Below are positions 50,073 through 58,156 of a stretch of 64,000 nt of DNA, piece by piece. The stretch is from Streptomyces sp. WAC05374. Lineage in GTDB: Bacteria > Actinomycetota > Actinomycetes > Streptomycetales > Streptomycetaceae. The notes under the pieces are model-generated. The model saw only the letters and a list, made by a program, of their open reading frames with translations. It was not told the origin of the DNA and ran no database searches. Made by a program: the position numbers and the translations under genes. The stretch's first letter is position 1. Each line of letters begins with the position of its first letter. Location: assembly GCF_004353505.1 (NCBI RefSeq), contig NZ_SMNQ01000011.1, forward strand, positions 157,354 to 221,353, in the 5' to 3' direction.

Positions 50073-50594
50073 ATGAGAAAGCGCCTGATACCTCCGGTCC
50101 TGCTCACCGCCGCCCTGTTCCTGGGCGCGACCGCCTGCTCCGGCGACGGCAGCGGCGACGACGCGGGCGGTGGCGGCGGCCAGGACCGCGCCGCCGCCTC
50201 GAGCCCCACGCCCGGCGGCACCGTCTCGCAGGTCCAGGAGTCGCCCTCCGCCGGGCCGTCCGCGAAGGCCGACAACGATGCCGTCGACCCCGCCGCCCAG
50301 GCGTACGTCGACGCCGTTGCCGCCAAGGACCTCGAGGCGCTGGTCGCCGCCTTCCACCCGGACGCCGAACTCACCGACGTCGGCCGCGAGTTCACCGGCC
50401 ACGACGAGATCCGCGACTGGGCCCGCAACGAGGTCATCGGCGGCAGGCTGACCGTCCTGAAGAACACCCCCAAGAGCAACGGCACCACCCTCCTCGTCCG
50501 CTTCGCCCCCGGCGGCACCGGCGGCTTCGAGGCCAACTACGAGTTCGACGTCCGCGACGGGCGCATCGAGAAGCTGAACCTCCAGTACGCCTGA
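50073..50594 (+). CDS. Lipoprotein with SnoaL-like domain
   Basis: 173 aa. Signal peptide with lipobox GATAC (Cys 22), Gly/Ser/Pro linker (about 25-70), then a SnoaL-like domain paralogous to the upstream protein (AYVDAVAAKDLEALVAAFHPDAELTDVGREFTGHDEIRDWARNEVIGG). GGGAG RBS. An exported ligand-binding or enzymatic domain held at the outer face of the membrane. Confidence 0.85.
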   Translation: MRKRLIPPVLLTAALFLGATACSGDGSGDDAGGGGGQDRAAASSPTPGGTVSQVQESPSAGPSAKADNDAVDPAAQAYVDAVAAKDLEALVAAFHPDAELTDVGREFTGHDEIRDWARNEVIGGRLTVLKNTPKSNGTTLLVRFAPGGTGGFEANYEFDVRDGRIEKLNLQYA

Positions 50595-50634
50595 CACCAC
50601 GCCCGACCCACCGTCGAAGCAGAAGGGCTCCCGT

Positions 50635-51885
50635 ATGAGCACCGCAACCGGAACCGGGCCCGGCCCGACCCGCCACAAGCTCGCGCTGGCCGCACTGGGT
50701 CTCGGGGCGTTCGTCATCGGGACCGCCGAACTCGTCATCGTCGGCGTACTCAGCCTGATCGCCGGTGACCTGGACATCTCCGTCAGCACGGCCGGCCTGC
50801 TCGTCACGGCGTACGCGCTCGGCGTCTCCCTCGGCGGGCCGGTCGTCACCGCGGCGACGATCCGGCTGCCCCGGCGCACGCTGCTGTGGGTGGCCCTCGC
50901 CGTGTTCATCGCGGGCAACCTCGTCGCCGTCTTCTCCGCCGCCTTCGGCCTGCTGCTGGCCGCCCGGGTCCTGTGCGGGGCCATCCACGGCCTGTACCTG
51001 GGCGCCGCGTCCACCGTGGCCACCGGCCTGGTGGCCGCCGAGCACCGCGGCCAGGCCGTCGGGCTGGTCTTCGGCGGCATCTCCGTCTCGACCGTGATCG
51101 GCGTGCCGCTGGGCACCCTGATCGGCCAGGGCCTGGGCTGGCAGGCCACCTTCGGCAGCGTCGTCGTGCTCGGCGTGCTCGCGCTCGTCGCCACCCTGGC
51201 GCTGGTGCCGCGGGTCGAGCACACCAGCGCCGACGGGCTCGGTGCCCAGGCCCGGCACGCCTTCCATCCCCGGGTGCTGGCGATGCTGGCGGCCACGGTC
51301 CTGCTGATGGGCTCCCAGTTCATCGCGTTCACCTACCTCACCCCGTTCCTGGAGGACGTCACCGGCATCTCCGGCGGCGCGGTGGGCGCCTTCCTGCTGA
51401 TCTTCGGTGTCTTCAGCGCCATCGGTACGTTCGCGGGCGGCCGCTTCGCCGACATCAACGCCTCCGCCACCCTGCTGGCCGGCAACGTCGTGGTGATCGT
51501 CGCCATGGCCGCGCTGTGGGCGTTCGGCTCCAACGCCTGGCTGGTGGGGATCGCGCTCGCCGGCTGGGGCATCGTCGGGTTCGGTGTCACCCCCTCCTTC
51601 CAGCTCCGCGTCATCTCGCTGGCGGGTGAGGGCGCCGACCTGGCCGCCACGCTCGGTGCCTCGGCCGCCAACGTCGGCGTGGCCGCCGGTGCCGCGGTCG
51701 GCGGCTGGGCCCTGGCCGCCTTCGGCACGGGCGACGTGCCGGTGGTCGCGCTGGTCGCCGCCGTCCTCGCGCTGCCCGTGGTGTGGGCGACGCGGTTCCT
51801 GAAGGCGCCGCAGGCACCGGTTGCCGCCGCGGCGGGGGGCGAGGCGGACAGCGTGAGCAACGTACCGGTGACCACCGCCGGGTGA
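50635..51885 (+). CDS. MFS transporter (DHA1/AraJ-like), run A
   Basis: 416 aa, 12 predicted membrane helices. Starts LAALGLGAFVIGTAELVIVGVL and keeps the loop motifs typical of AraJ/YdhP-type efflux proteins (RLPRRTLLW, AEHRGQAVGLVFGG). Closely related to the MFS protein at 56951. Last gene of run A, followed by a strong terminator. Probable proton-driven exporter. Confidence 0.92.
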   Translation: MSTATGTGPGPTRHKLALAALGLGAFVIGTAELVIVGVLSLIAGDLDISVSTAGLLVTAYALGVSLGGPVVTAATIRLPRRTLLWVALAVFIAGNLVAVFSAAFGLLLAARVLCGAIHGLYLGAASTVATGLVAAEHRGQAVGLVFGGISVSTVIGVPLGTLIGQGLGWQATFGSVVVLGVLALVATLALVPRVEHTSADGLGAQARHAFHPRVLAMLAATVLLMGSQFIAFTYLTPFLEDVTGISGGAVGAFLLIFGVFSAIGTFAGGRFADINASATLLAGNVVVIVAMAALWAFGSNAWLVGIALAGWGIVGFGVTPSFQLRVISLAGEGADLAATLGASAANVGVAAGAAVGGWALAAFGTGDVPVVALVAAVLALPVVWATRFLKAPQAPVAAAAGGEADSVSNVPVTTAG

Positions 51886-51904
51886 CACGGCTCGCCGTAC
51901 GAGC

Positions 51905-51945
51905 GGCGGGGAGGTCGGGACAGGTCCCGGCCTCCCCGCCTTTTT
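51905..51945. terminator. Strong bidirectional terminator
   Basis: 16-bp almost perfect stem (outer arms GGCGGGGAGG 51905-51914 and CCTCCCCGCC 51931-51940, inner CGGGA/TCCCG) with a 4-nt loop and a TTTTT run at 51941-51945 for plus-strand transcripts. Lies between the convergent MFS and beta-propeller genes. Confidence 0.9.
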
Positions 51946-51949
51946 CACG

Positions 51950-52954
51950 TCAGAACCCGGTCACGTCGGCGATGGTGAACGGGAGCTCCGCCGTGCCGCC
52001 GGCCATCTTGTCGAACTGCGAACGCACCACGTACAGGTGGTTGTTGCGGCGCACCAGCGTGGTCGGCATCTCCAGCGTCGCGTCGACGACCTGGCGCTCC
52101 ACGGTGAACGCGGTGGCGTCGGCGTTCAGCCGCAGCCGGCTCAGGGTGTCGTTGCCGTAGTGCGCGAGCCACACCCGGCCGGACTCCAGGTGCAGCCCGT
52201 CGCCGTACTTGAGGCTCACCGTGCCCGTCACCTTCTGCATCGCCCCGGATCTGAGGTCGATCCGGTAGAGCCCGCCGCCGGCCGAGTCGACGGTGATCAG
52301 GTAGCTGCCCGTCGCGTCGGCCTCGATGCCGTTGAGCGTCACGGTCTTCGCCGGCTGCGGCGGTATGACGCCGGTGAGGTTGTACGCCGTGGTCAGCGTC
52401 CCGCCGTTGCCCCCCGCCGCGATCGCGGCCTTGAGCTGCGCCGGGGTGACGCGGTACACCACCGCCAGGTACGAGTCGGTGATGTACGCCGTCCCGTCCG
52501 GGGCGATGTCCAGGTCGTTGAGCAGGGACGACTCCGGGGACGACACCGCGAAGTACGCGACGCGCTTGCGGGTGGCCAGGTCGTAGACCATCACGCCCTT
52601 GGGGTCGGTGACCCAGAGCCGGCCGGAGGCGTCCACCTTGAGCCCGGCCGCCGTCGTCCGGCCGTCGGCGCCGTCCGGCAGGAACACCTCGGCGGCCTTC
52701 TGGCCGGCCGGCGTCCGGTAGATCGCGCCGGTGGCGTACGAGCCGACGAAGAAGTCGCCCGTCCGGGCGTCCACGGCGATGCCCTCGGGGAACGCCCGGG
52801 CGCCCGGCAGGGTGAAGGCGGTACCGGCCGTGTACTTGGCCTCGGCGCCGTCGTCGACGGCGACGGCCGTGCCGGCCATGCCGGAGAGGGTGAGCAGTCC
52901 GGCCAGGGAAAGTCCCGCGGCCATCAGGGAGCGGAAAGGACGAATGCGATGCAC
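51950..52954 (-). CDS. Secreted SMP-30/NHL-type beta-propeller protein
   Basis: 334 aa. Signal peptide (about 1-36) then a six-bladed propeller with SMP-30/gluconolactonase-like segments: FPEGIAVDARTGDFFVGSYATGAIYR, LKVDASGRLWVTD, LNDLDIAPDGTAYITDS, LNGIEADATGSYLITVD, YGDGLHLESGRVWLAHYGN. The Glu in PEGIAVD and the Asn/Asp in LNDLDIAPDG correspond to metal ligands of SMP-30-type lactonases. GTG 52954 with AAGAGAG upstream. It sits between the two redox gene runs and could hydrolyse an exported lactone; that is inference. Confidence 0.83.
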   Translation of the reverse strand: MHRIRPFRSLMAAGLSLAGLLTLSGMAGTAVAVDDGAEAKYTAGTAFTLPGARAFPEGIAVDARTGDFFVGSYATGAIYRTPAGQKAAEVFLPDGADGRTTAAGLKVDASGRLWVTDPKGVMVYDLATRKRVAYFAVSSPESSLLNDLDIAPDGTAYITDSYLAVVYRVTPAQLKAAIAAGGNGGTLTTAYNLTGVIPPQPAKTVTLNGIEADATGSYLITVDSAGGGLYRIDLRSGAMQKVTGTVSLKYGDGLHLESGRVWLAHYGNDTLSRLRLNADATAFTVERQVVDATLEMPTTLVRRNNHLYVVRSQFDKMAGGTAELPFTIADVTGF

Positions 52955-53297
52955 GTGTGTCTCTCTTCTCTCGATGGGCGGCTTCGGGCCAACCCGCCCA
53001 AGTGCGAGAGACCTTATGTTTCGCACGGCCCGCCCCGGCCGTGCCGGAATACGTCCCGGTGGGGCGGCCAAGTGGCCGGAAAGCTCAGGTGGGGCCGGGA
53101 GTCGGCGCGGAAAATATGCCCCGATTCAGATGTCCCAGGACATCCAGACTTTCTCATGTCAAGTGCGGATTTTGCCGTTCCGTAAGCCTGGCCGACATGT
53201 TCGAAAGCCGGACCGGGGACCCGGTATGCGCGCGACTTCATGATGTCCGCGCCAACTCTTTGACCCGTGTACCGGGGTGGCCGTTACGGTCGCGACC
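52955..53297. promoter_or_regulatory. Regulatory region of the LtrA operon with clustered ATGTC half-sites
   Basis: 343 bp between divergent genes. It contains GATGTCC-CA-GGACATC (53129-53144, perfect), ATGTC at 53156-53160, GACAT at 53194-53198, and GACTTCATGATGTC (53234-53247): five ATGTC/GACAT half-sites in 118 bp. Also GCACGGCC-N6-GGCCGTGC (53023-53044) nearer the propeller gene. Promoter: TTGACC (53260-53265), 19 bp, TACGGT (53285-53290), 7 bp, ATG. Confidence 0.65.
53234..53247 (+). promoter_or_regulatory. Operator GACTTCATGATGTC upstream of the LtrA operon
   Basis: Near-palindrome matching the SDR-operon operator at 12/14 positions and at identical distance (12 bp) from the -35 hexamer. 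Confidence 0.7.
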
Positions 53298-54500
53298 ATG
53301 TCCACGGAAGCCATTCCGGAAGGCACACGGGAAGCCGGCGAGGACGCGCCGCTGAATGACAACGCGCGGGTCACGACGCTGGAGCTCTTCTTCGACCTCG
53401 CCTTCGTCTTCAACTTCACCCAGCTCGCCCGGGTCTTCAGCGACCGCATGAACCCCGAAGGGGTCCTCCAGATCCTGCTGATCTTCTGGCTGCTGTGGTG
53501 GATGTACGGCGGGTACGCCTGGCTCACCAACCACGTGCCCCCGCACGGCAAGCACCAGCGGCTGCTGCTGCTCCTCGGCATGGCGTCGTTCCTGGTCATC
53601 GGGCTGACCACGCCCAACGCCTTCGACGGCGACGGGGTCGCCTTCGGCGTCGGCTACCTGCTGATCGTCAGCGTCCACGCCGCCCTGTTCGCCTTCAGCG
53701 GCCCCCGCGCCGCCCGGAACATGCTGCGCATCGCGCCCTTCCACGTCACCGGAGCGCTGCTGATCATCTGCGCCGGGTTCCTCGACGGCGTGCCGATGTA
53801 CCTGTGCTGGAGCGGCGCCGTCCTGCTGGAGGTCCTCGCGCCCGTCATCACCGGCGTCTCCGGATTCGACCTGAAACCCGGCCACTTCGTGGAGCGCCAC
53901 GGCCTGCTGATGATCATCGCTCTGGGCGACTCGTTCCTGGCCCTGGGCATCGGCACCGACGGCGCCCCGGCCGGACTGTCGGTCGTCACCACCGCCGTGC
54001 TCATCTTCATCATCCCGGCCTGCCTGTGGTGGGTGTACTTCAACGAGTCCGAGAAGGCCCGGCGCGCCGAGGTCGCCCTGGAGCGGCAGGACGCCACCAC
54101 CCGCTCGCGGATGGCGCTGTCCGCCTTCTTCTACGCGCACGTGCCCATGCTGCTCGGACTGATCCTCATCGCCGCGGCCGTGAAGAAGACCATCGCGCAC
54201 CCCTTCGCCCCGCTGCCGCTCGCCCCCTCCCTGGCGCTGGCCGGCGGTGTGGCGCTCTACCTGGCGGGCATCGCCTGGTTCCACGGAATCCTCAAGATCG
54301 GCCCGCAGCGGTTCCACTTCGCGGCCGCCGCACTGGCCTTCCTCACCGTGCCGGCCGGCCACCTCGGTGCCGCCGTCGGCGAGGTGATGTCCCTCGGGGC
54401 CCTGATCGTCTGCGCCCTGTTCATCGAACACCGGTGGACCAAGCAGTCGGGCCACACCTGTTACGCACCCACTCGGAATCTGGAGGTGGTCGGCCGATGA
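53298..54500 (+). CDS. Low-temperature-requirement A (LtrA) family membrane protein
   Basis: 400 aa, about 10-11 membrane helices. LtrA signature near the N-terminus: VTTLELFFDLAFVFNFTQLARVF, plus ERHGLLMIIALGDSFLALG with the conserved E-R-H...ALG(D/E)S. Function of the family is unknown. ATG 53298 is chosen because a -10 hexamer ends 7 bp upstream (leaderless); a GTG seven codons earlier lies between the promoter boxes. First gene of run B; its stop overlaps the next start (ATGA). Confidence 0.92.
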   Translation: MSTEAIPEGTREAGEDAPLNDNARVTTLELFFDLAFVFNFTQLARVFSDRMNPEGVLQILLIFWLLWWMYGGYAWLTNHVPPHGKHQRLLLLLGMASFLVIGLTTPNAFDGDGVAFGVGYLLIVSVHAALFAFSGPRAARNMLRIAPFHVTGALLIICAGFLDGVPMYLCWSGAVLLEVLAPVITGVSGFDLKPGHFVERHGLLMIIALGDSFLALGIGTDGAPAGLSVVTTAVLIFIIPACLWWVYFNESEKARRAEVALERQDATTRSRMALSAFFYAHVPMLLGLILIAAAVKKTIAHPFAPLPLAPSLALAGGVALYLAGIAWFHGILKIGPQRFHFAAAALAFLTVPAGHLGAAVGEVMSLGALIVCALFIEHRWTKQSGHTCYAPTRNLEVVGR

Positions 54501-54952
54501 GCACCACGGCGGACCGGCTTGACGTCATCGACACCTGCACCCGCATGGGCTGGTACACCGACCAGCGCGACTGGGACGCCCTGGAACGGGTGTTCACCGA
54601 CGAGGTACGGCTGGACTACACCAGTCTCAACGGCGGCGAACCGGCGCTCCTGCCGGCCAAGGGCCTGGTCGCCGCCTGGTCCGGGCTGCTCGGCAGCTTC
54701 ACCGCCACCCAGCACGTGTTCAGCAACTTCCTCGTCGACCTGGACGGGGACGACGCCGTGTGCACGGCCATGTTCCAGGCCACGCACAAGCTGCCCAACG
54801 AGCACGGCGGGCCGCTGTGGACCCTGGGCGGCCACTACCGGTTCGCGCTGCGGCGGACGGACGGCGGCTGGCGCATCCACGACGTCGTGATGACGGCGAC
54901 CTGGGCGGACGGGAACCAGCAGCTCCTCACGATCGCCGCCAGGAATTCCTGA
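54497..54952 (+). CDS. SnoaL-like (scytalone-dehydratase/NTF2-fold) protein
   Basis: 151 aa, cytoplasmic. DVIDTCTRMGWYTDQRDWDALERVFTDEVRLDYTSLNGGEP is the usual start of SnoaL_4-type domains, followed by ATQHVFSNFLVDLDGDDAVCTAMFQATH and a WRIHDVVM strand. Likely dehydratase, isomerase or hydroxylase-like activity on a small hydrophobic substrate; catalytic residues not certain. Coupled to LtrA by ATGA. Confidence 0.85.
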   Translation: MSTTADRLDVIDTCTRMGWYTDQRDWDALERVFTDEVRLDYTSLNGGEPALLPAKGLVAAWSGLLGSFTATQHVFSNFLVDLDGDDAVCTAMFQATHKLPNEHGGPLWTLGGHYRFALRRTDGGWRIHDVVMTATWADGNQQLLTIAARNS

Positions 54953-55044
54953 ATCTCAGGAAGTCGGCGGCACATTGTTGGCGGGCGGCCGAAAACGGAA
55001 CCACTATCTTCTGGGAATTCTCCCGTGCTTATCGAGGAGTACAC

Positions 55045-55491
55045 ATGAGTGACCTCACAGCAGAGACTCGCAAGGTCGCCCAGCGCTGGTTCGACGCGCT
55101 CGCCGCCGGGAATTTCGAGACCTGCCTCGGACTGCTCGCCGACGACGTCGAATGGATCAACTACACGCCGGTCCCCGGCTACAACGACGACATGAAGTGG
55201 ATCGGTACGATCCGCGGTCGCGACGCGGTCCTGGCCAGCCTCCAGATCTTCACCGGCGAGTGCGAGGTCAAGTTCGAAAAGCTCGTCAGTCTGGCGGTCG
55301 ACGGCGAGAACGCCGCCGGTGTCATCCACGAGCTGTCGGTGGTCCGGAGCACCGGGCTGGAATTCGAGATCGAGTTCGTCCAGTGGCTGACCGTCCGCGA
55401 CGGCAAGATCGTCCGCTGGAAGTCGTACACCGACCCGTCCCCGATCATCCGCGCCCTGCGCGGTGACACGTCCGGGCAGGAGGCCGCCTGA
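55045..55491 (+). CDS. SnoaL-like (ketosteroid-isomerase fold) protein
   Basis: 148 aa, NTF2 fold: RKVAQRWFDALAAGNFETCLGLLADDVEWINYTPVPGYNDDMKWIGTIRGRDAV, then VIHELSVVRSTG and VQWLTVRDGKIVRWKSYTDPSP. AGGAG lies 6 nt before the ATG. Its stop overlaps the ankyrin gene start (TGATG). 92 bp separate it from the preceding gene, so a secondary promoter is possible. Confidence 0.87.
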   Translation: MSDLTAETRKVAQRWFDALAAGNFETCLGLLADDVEWINYTPVPGYNDDMKWIGTIRGRDAVLASLQIFTGECEVKFEKLVSLAVDGENAAGVIHELSVVRSTGLEFEIEFVQWLTVRDGKIVRWKSYTDPSPIIRALRGDTSGQEAA

Positions 55492-56525
55492 TGAGCGCCG
55501 ACCTCATCGCGGCCGTCCGCGACCGCGACACCGCCAACGTGGCCGGACTGCTGGCCGCCGGCGCCGACCCGTCCGTGCGCGAGGCCGCCACCGGCCTGAC
55601 CGTGCTGATGATCGCCGCCGGGCAGGCCGACGCCCCCACCACGCGGGCGCTGATCGCGGCCGGCGCCGACGTCCACACCGCCGACACCCGCGCCGGGGCG
55701 ACCGCCCTGCACAAGGCGTGCCAGGGCGGCAGCCTCGACGTGGTGCGCGCGCTGGTCGAGGCGGGCGCGTTCGTCGACGCCGTCGCACCCACCACCGGGC
55801 ACACCGCCCTGATGGACGCCCTCTGGTACAAGTACCCGGACATCGCCGCGTACCTGCTCGCCAAGGGCGCCTCCCTCAAGGTCTACACGCACTACGGCTT
55901 CTCGCTGGAGCAGCACTTCGCTTACGAGCTGAACGTCAACACCTTCGGCAAGGACAAGCTGCTCGAGGCCGAGCGGCACCTGAACGCGCGGCGCGCCGAC
56001 GACGAGGCAGCGGTGGCCCGCCAGGAGCTGATGGCCGCCACCGCCGACGGCGACACCGAGCGCGTCCGCAAGCTCCTGGACGCCGGAGCCCAGGTCGACG
56101 AGCGGTTCCCCGTGCTGGGCGGGTTCAACGACTGGCACACCCCGCTGCTCGTCGCCGCCCGCGACGGCCACGGCGAGATCGTCGCGCTGCTGCTGGAGGC
56201 CGGGGCGGACGTCAACGCGGTCGAGCCCACCTTCGGCGCGGTCCCGCTGCACAAGGCGGTCTACAACGGCCACGCCGACATCACCGCCCAGCTCGTCGGC
56301 CGCCCCGGCATAGACCTGGACTTCCAGGGCGCGACCAACGGATACACCCCGCTCCACGACGCGCTGTGGCACGGCTACGAGGAGTGCGTCCGCATCCTCG
56401 TCGGCGCCGGCGCCCGCCTCGACCTGGTCGGCCACGACGGCAAGACGCCGCTCGACCTGGCCGTCGAGGTGTTCGGCACCGACCACGCGCTCACCGCACT
56501 GATCCGCGACACCGACGGGAAGTGA
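55491..56525 (+). CDS. Ankyrin-repeat protein
   Basis: 344 aa, soluble. Two ankyrin blocks (about 1-135 and 180-340), e.g. GATALHKACQGGSLDVVRALVEAGAFVDA and GAVPLHKAVYNGHADITAQLVGRPGIDLD, with a non-repeat helical link (about 145-180). A protein-interaction scaffold in an operon of small-molecule enzymes is unusual. Overlaps the upstream SnoaL stop, and the next gene starts 3 bp after its stop. Confidence 0.92.
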   Translation: MSADLIAAVRDRDTANVAGLLAAGADPSVREAATGLTVLMIAAGQADAPTTRALIAAGADVHTADTRAGATALHKACQGGSLDVVRALVEAGAFVDAVAPTTGHTALMDALWYKYPDIAAYLLAKGASLKVYTHYGFSLEQHFAYELNVNTFGKDKLLEAERHLNARRADDEAAVARQELMAATADGDTERVRKLLDAGAQVDERFPVLGGFNDWHTPLLVAARDGHGEIVALLLEAGADVNAVEPTFGAVPLHKAVYNGHADITAQLVGRPGIDLDFQGATNGYTPLHDALWHGYEECVRILVGAGARLDLVGHDGKTPLDLAVEVFGTDHALTALIRDTDGK

Positions 56526-56528
56526 CCC

Positions 56529-56837
56529 ATGCTGTTCTACGTCCAGATGAAGTGGAAGCACGAGGGCCGCATCACGCTCGACGAGCTGTGGGAGCTGGAA
56601 CAGGAAGAGGCCGTCCACGCCCAGGAGACGGTCGACTCCGGCTTCTGCGTCGGGATCTGGAAGGTGGCCGCCCAGAAGCGGGTCATCGCCATCATCGACT
56701 CCCCGGACGCCGAGGAACTCGACCGCACGGCCCTGGGCCGCCTTCCCATGCGCGAGTACCTGGAGTTCGAGCAGGTCTGGCCGCTCCGCGACTACCTCGG
56801 CTTCGCCGAGGACGTCAAGCAGCGCTACAAGGTCTGA
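56529..56837 (+). CDS. Muconolactone-isomerase-like (dimeric alpha/beta barrel) protein
   Basis: 102 aa. Matches the muconolactone delta-isomerase layout: MLFYVQMKW start, Leu/Glu-rich first helix (DELWELEQEEAVHAQETVDSG), IWKVAAQKRVIAIIDSPDAEELDRTALGRLPMREYLEFEQVWPL. In catabolic operons these move the double bond of muconolactone; here the other beta-ketoadipate genes are absent, so a related lactone or quinone isomerisation is more likely. ATG 56529. Confidence 0.75.
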   Translation: MLFYVQMKWKHEGRITLDELWELEQEEAVHAQETVDSGFCVGIWKVAAQKRVIAIIDSPDAEELDRTALGRLPMREYLEFEQVWPLRDYLGFAEDVKQRYKV

Positions 56838-56950
56838 CCCGGGCCTCCGCCCCGGGCCCCCGCGTCCCGGTCCCCCCCCCACACCGGGGCGCGGGCGTCC
56901 GGCGCCCGGCACACAACGTCCCCACGGAAAAACGAAGGAGGGGCTCGCGG

Positions 56951-58132
56951 ATGAGCGGGACCCGGAACAGTACCCACGCGCTCGCCGCGCTCGGCCTCGG
57001 CGCGTTCGTGATCGGCACCGCCGAACTGGTGATCGTCGGGGTCCTCGGCCTGATCGCCGGCGACCTGGACGTGTCCGTCGGGACGGCGGGCCTGCTGGTC
57101 ACCGCCTACGCGCTGGGCATCTCGCTGGGCGGGCCGGTGATGACCGCCGCCACCATCAAGCTGCCCCGCCGCACGCTGCTGTGGCTGGCCCTCGCCGTCT
57201 TCATCGCGGGCAACCTCGTCGCCGTGCTCGCCTCCGCGTTCGGGCTGCTGCTCGCCGCGCGGGTCGTCACCGGCGCCATCCACGGGCTGTTCATCGGCGT
57301 CGCCTCCGCCGTCGCCGCCGGACTCGTGCCCGCCGAGCGGCGGGGCCAGGCCGTGTCCATGGTGTTCGGCGGCATCGCCGTCTCCACCGTCGTCGGCGTG
57401 CCCCTCGGCACGCTCGTCGGCCAGGCCATCGGCTGGCGCGCCTCCTTCACCGGCATCGTGATCCTCGGCGCCCTCGCGCTCGTCGCCGTCCTCGCCCTCG
57501 TACCCCCCGTCGACGGCAGCGGCTCCGGCGGGCTGCGCGCCCAGGCGCGGCACGCCTTCGCGCCCCGCGTACTGGCCATGCTGGGCATCGGACTGGTGCT
57601 GCTGGGCGGGCAGTTCACCGCGTTCACCTACCTCGCGCCCTACCTGGAGGAGGTCACCGGCATCTCCGGCGGCGGCGTCAGCGCCTTCCTGCTGATCTTC
57701 GGCCTCGCCAGCGCCGCCGGCACCTTCGCCGGCGGCAGGTTCGCCGACCGCAACGCCGACCTCACCCTCCTCGTCGGCAACACCGTCCTCGTCCTCGCCC
57801 TCGGCGCGCTCCACCTCACCGGCGCGAACCCGGTGCTCGCCGGGCTCGCCCTGGCCGCCTGGGGCCTCGTCGGGTTCGGCATCGTGCCCTCGCTCCAGCT
57901 CCGGGTCATCTCCCTCGCCGGTCCCGGCGGCGACCTCGCCGCCACCCTCGGCGCCTCCGCCGTCAACGCGGGCATCGCCGCCGGAGCCGCCATCGGCGGC
58001 TGGGCGGTCGCCACCTACGACGTCGGCCGCGCCCCCCTCGTCGCGCTGATCGTCTGCGCCCTCGCCCTCCCCGCCACCTGGGCCGGGCGCAAGCTCACCC
58101 TCCCCACCGCGGTGCCCAGCCCCGCCAACTAA
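56951..58132 (+). CDS. MFS transporter (DHA1/AraJ-like), run B
   Basis: 393 aa, 12 membrane helices, closely paralogous to the transporter at 50635: from LAALGLGAFVIGTAELVIVGVL onward most positions agree, including TAATIKLPRRTLLW. AAGGAGG precedes the ATG by 11 nt. The 113-bp gap before it contains a run of nine or more C (about 56871-56880). Likely exporter for the product or substrate of run B. Confidence 0.92.
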   Translation: MSGTRNSTHALAALGLGAFVIGTAELVIVGVLGLIAGDLDVSVGTAGLLVTAYALGISLGGPVMTAATIKLPRRTLLWLALAVFIAGNLVAVLASAFGLLLAARVVTGAIHGLFIGVASAVAAGLVPAERRGQAVSMVFGGIAVSTVVGVPLGTLVGQAIGWRASFTGIVILGALALVAVLALVPPVDGSGSGGLRAQARHAFAPRVLAMLGIGLVLLGGQFTAFTYLAPYLEEVTGISGGGVSAFLLIFGLASAAGTFAGGRFADRNADLTLLVGNTVLVLALGALHLTGANPVLAGLALAAWGLVGFGIVPSLQLRVISLAGPGGDLAATLGASAVNAGIAAGAAIGGWAVATYDVGRAPLVALIVCALALPATWAGRKLTLPTAVPSPAN

Positions 58133-58156
58133 CCCACCCCCGTCAGGAGAATGACC

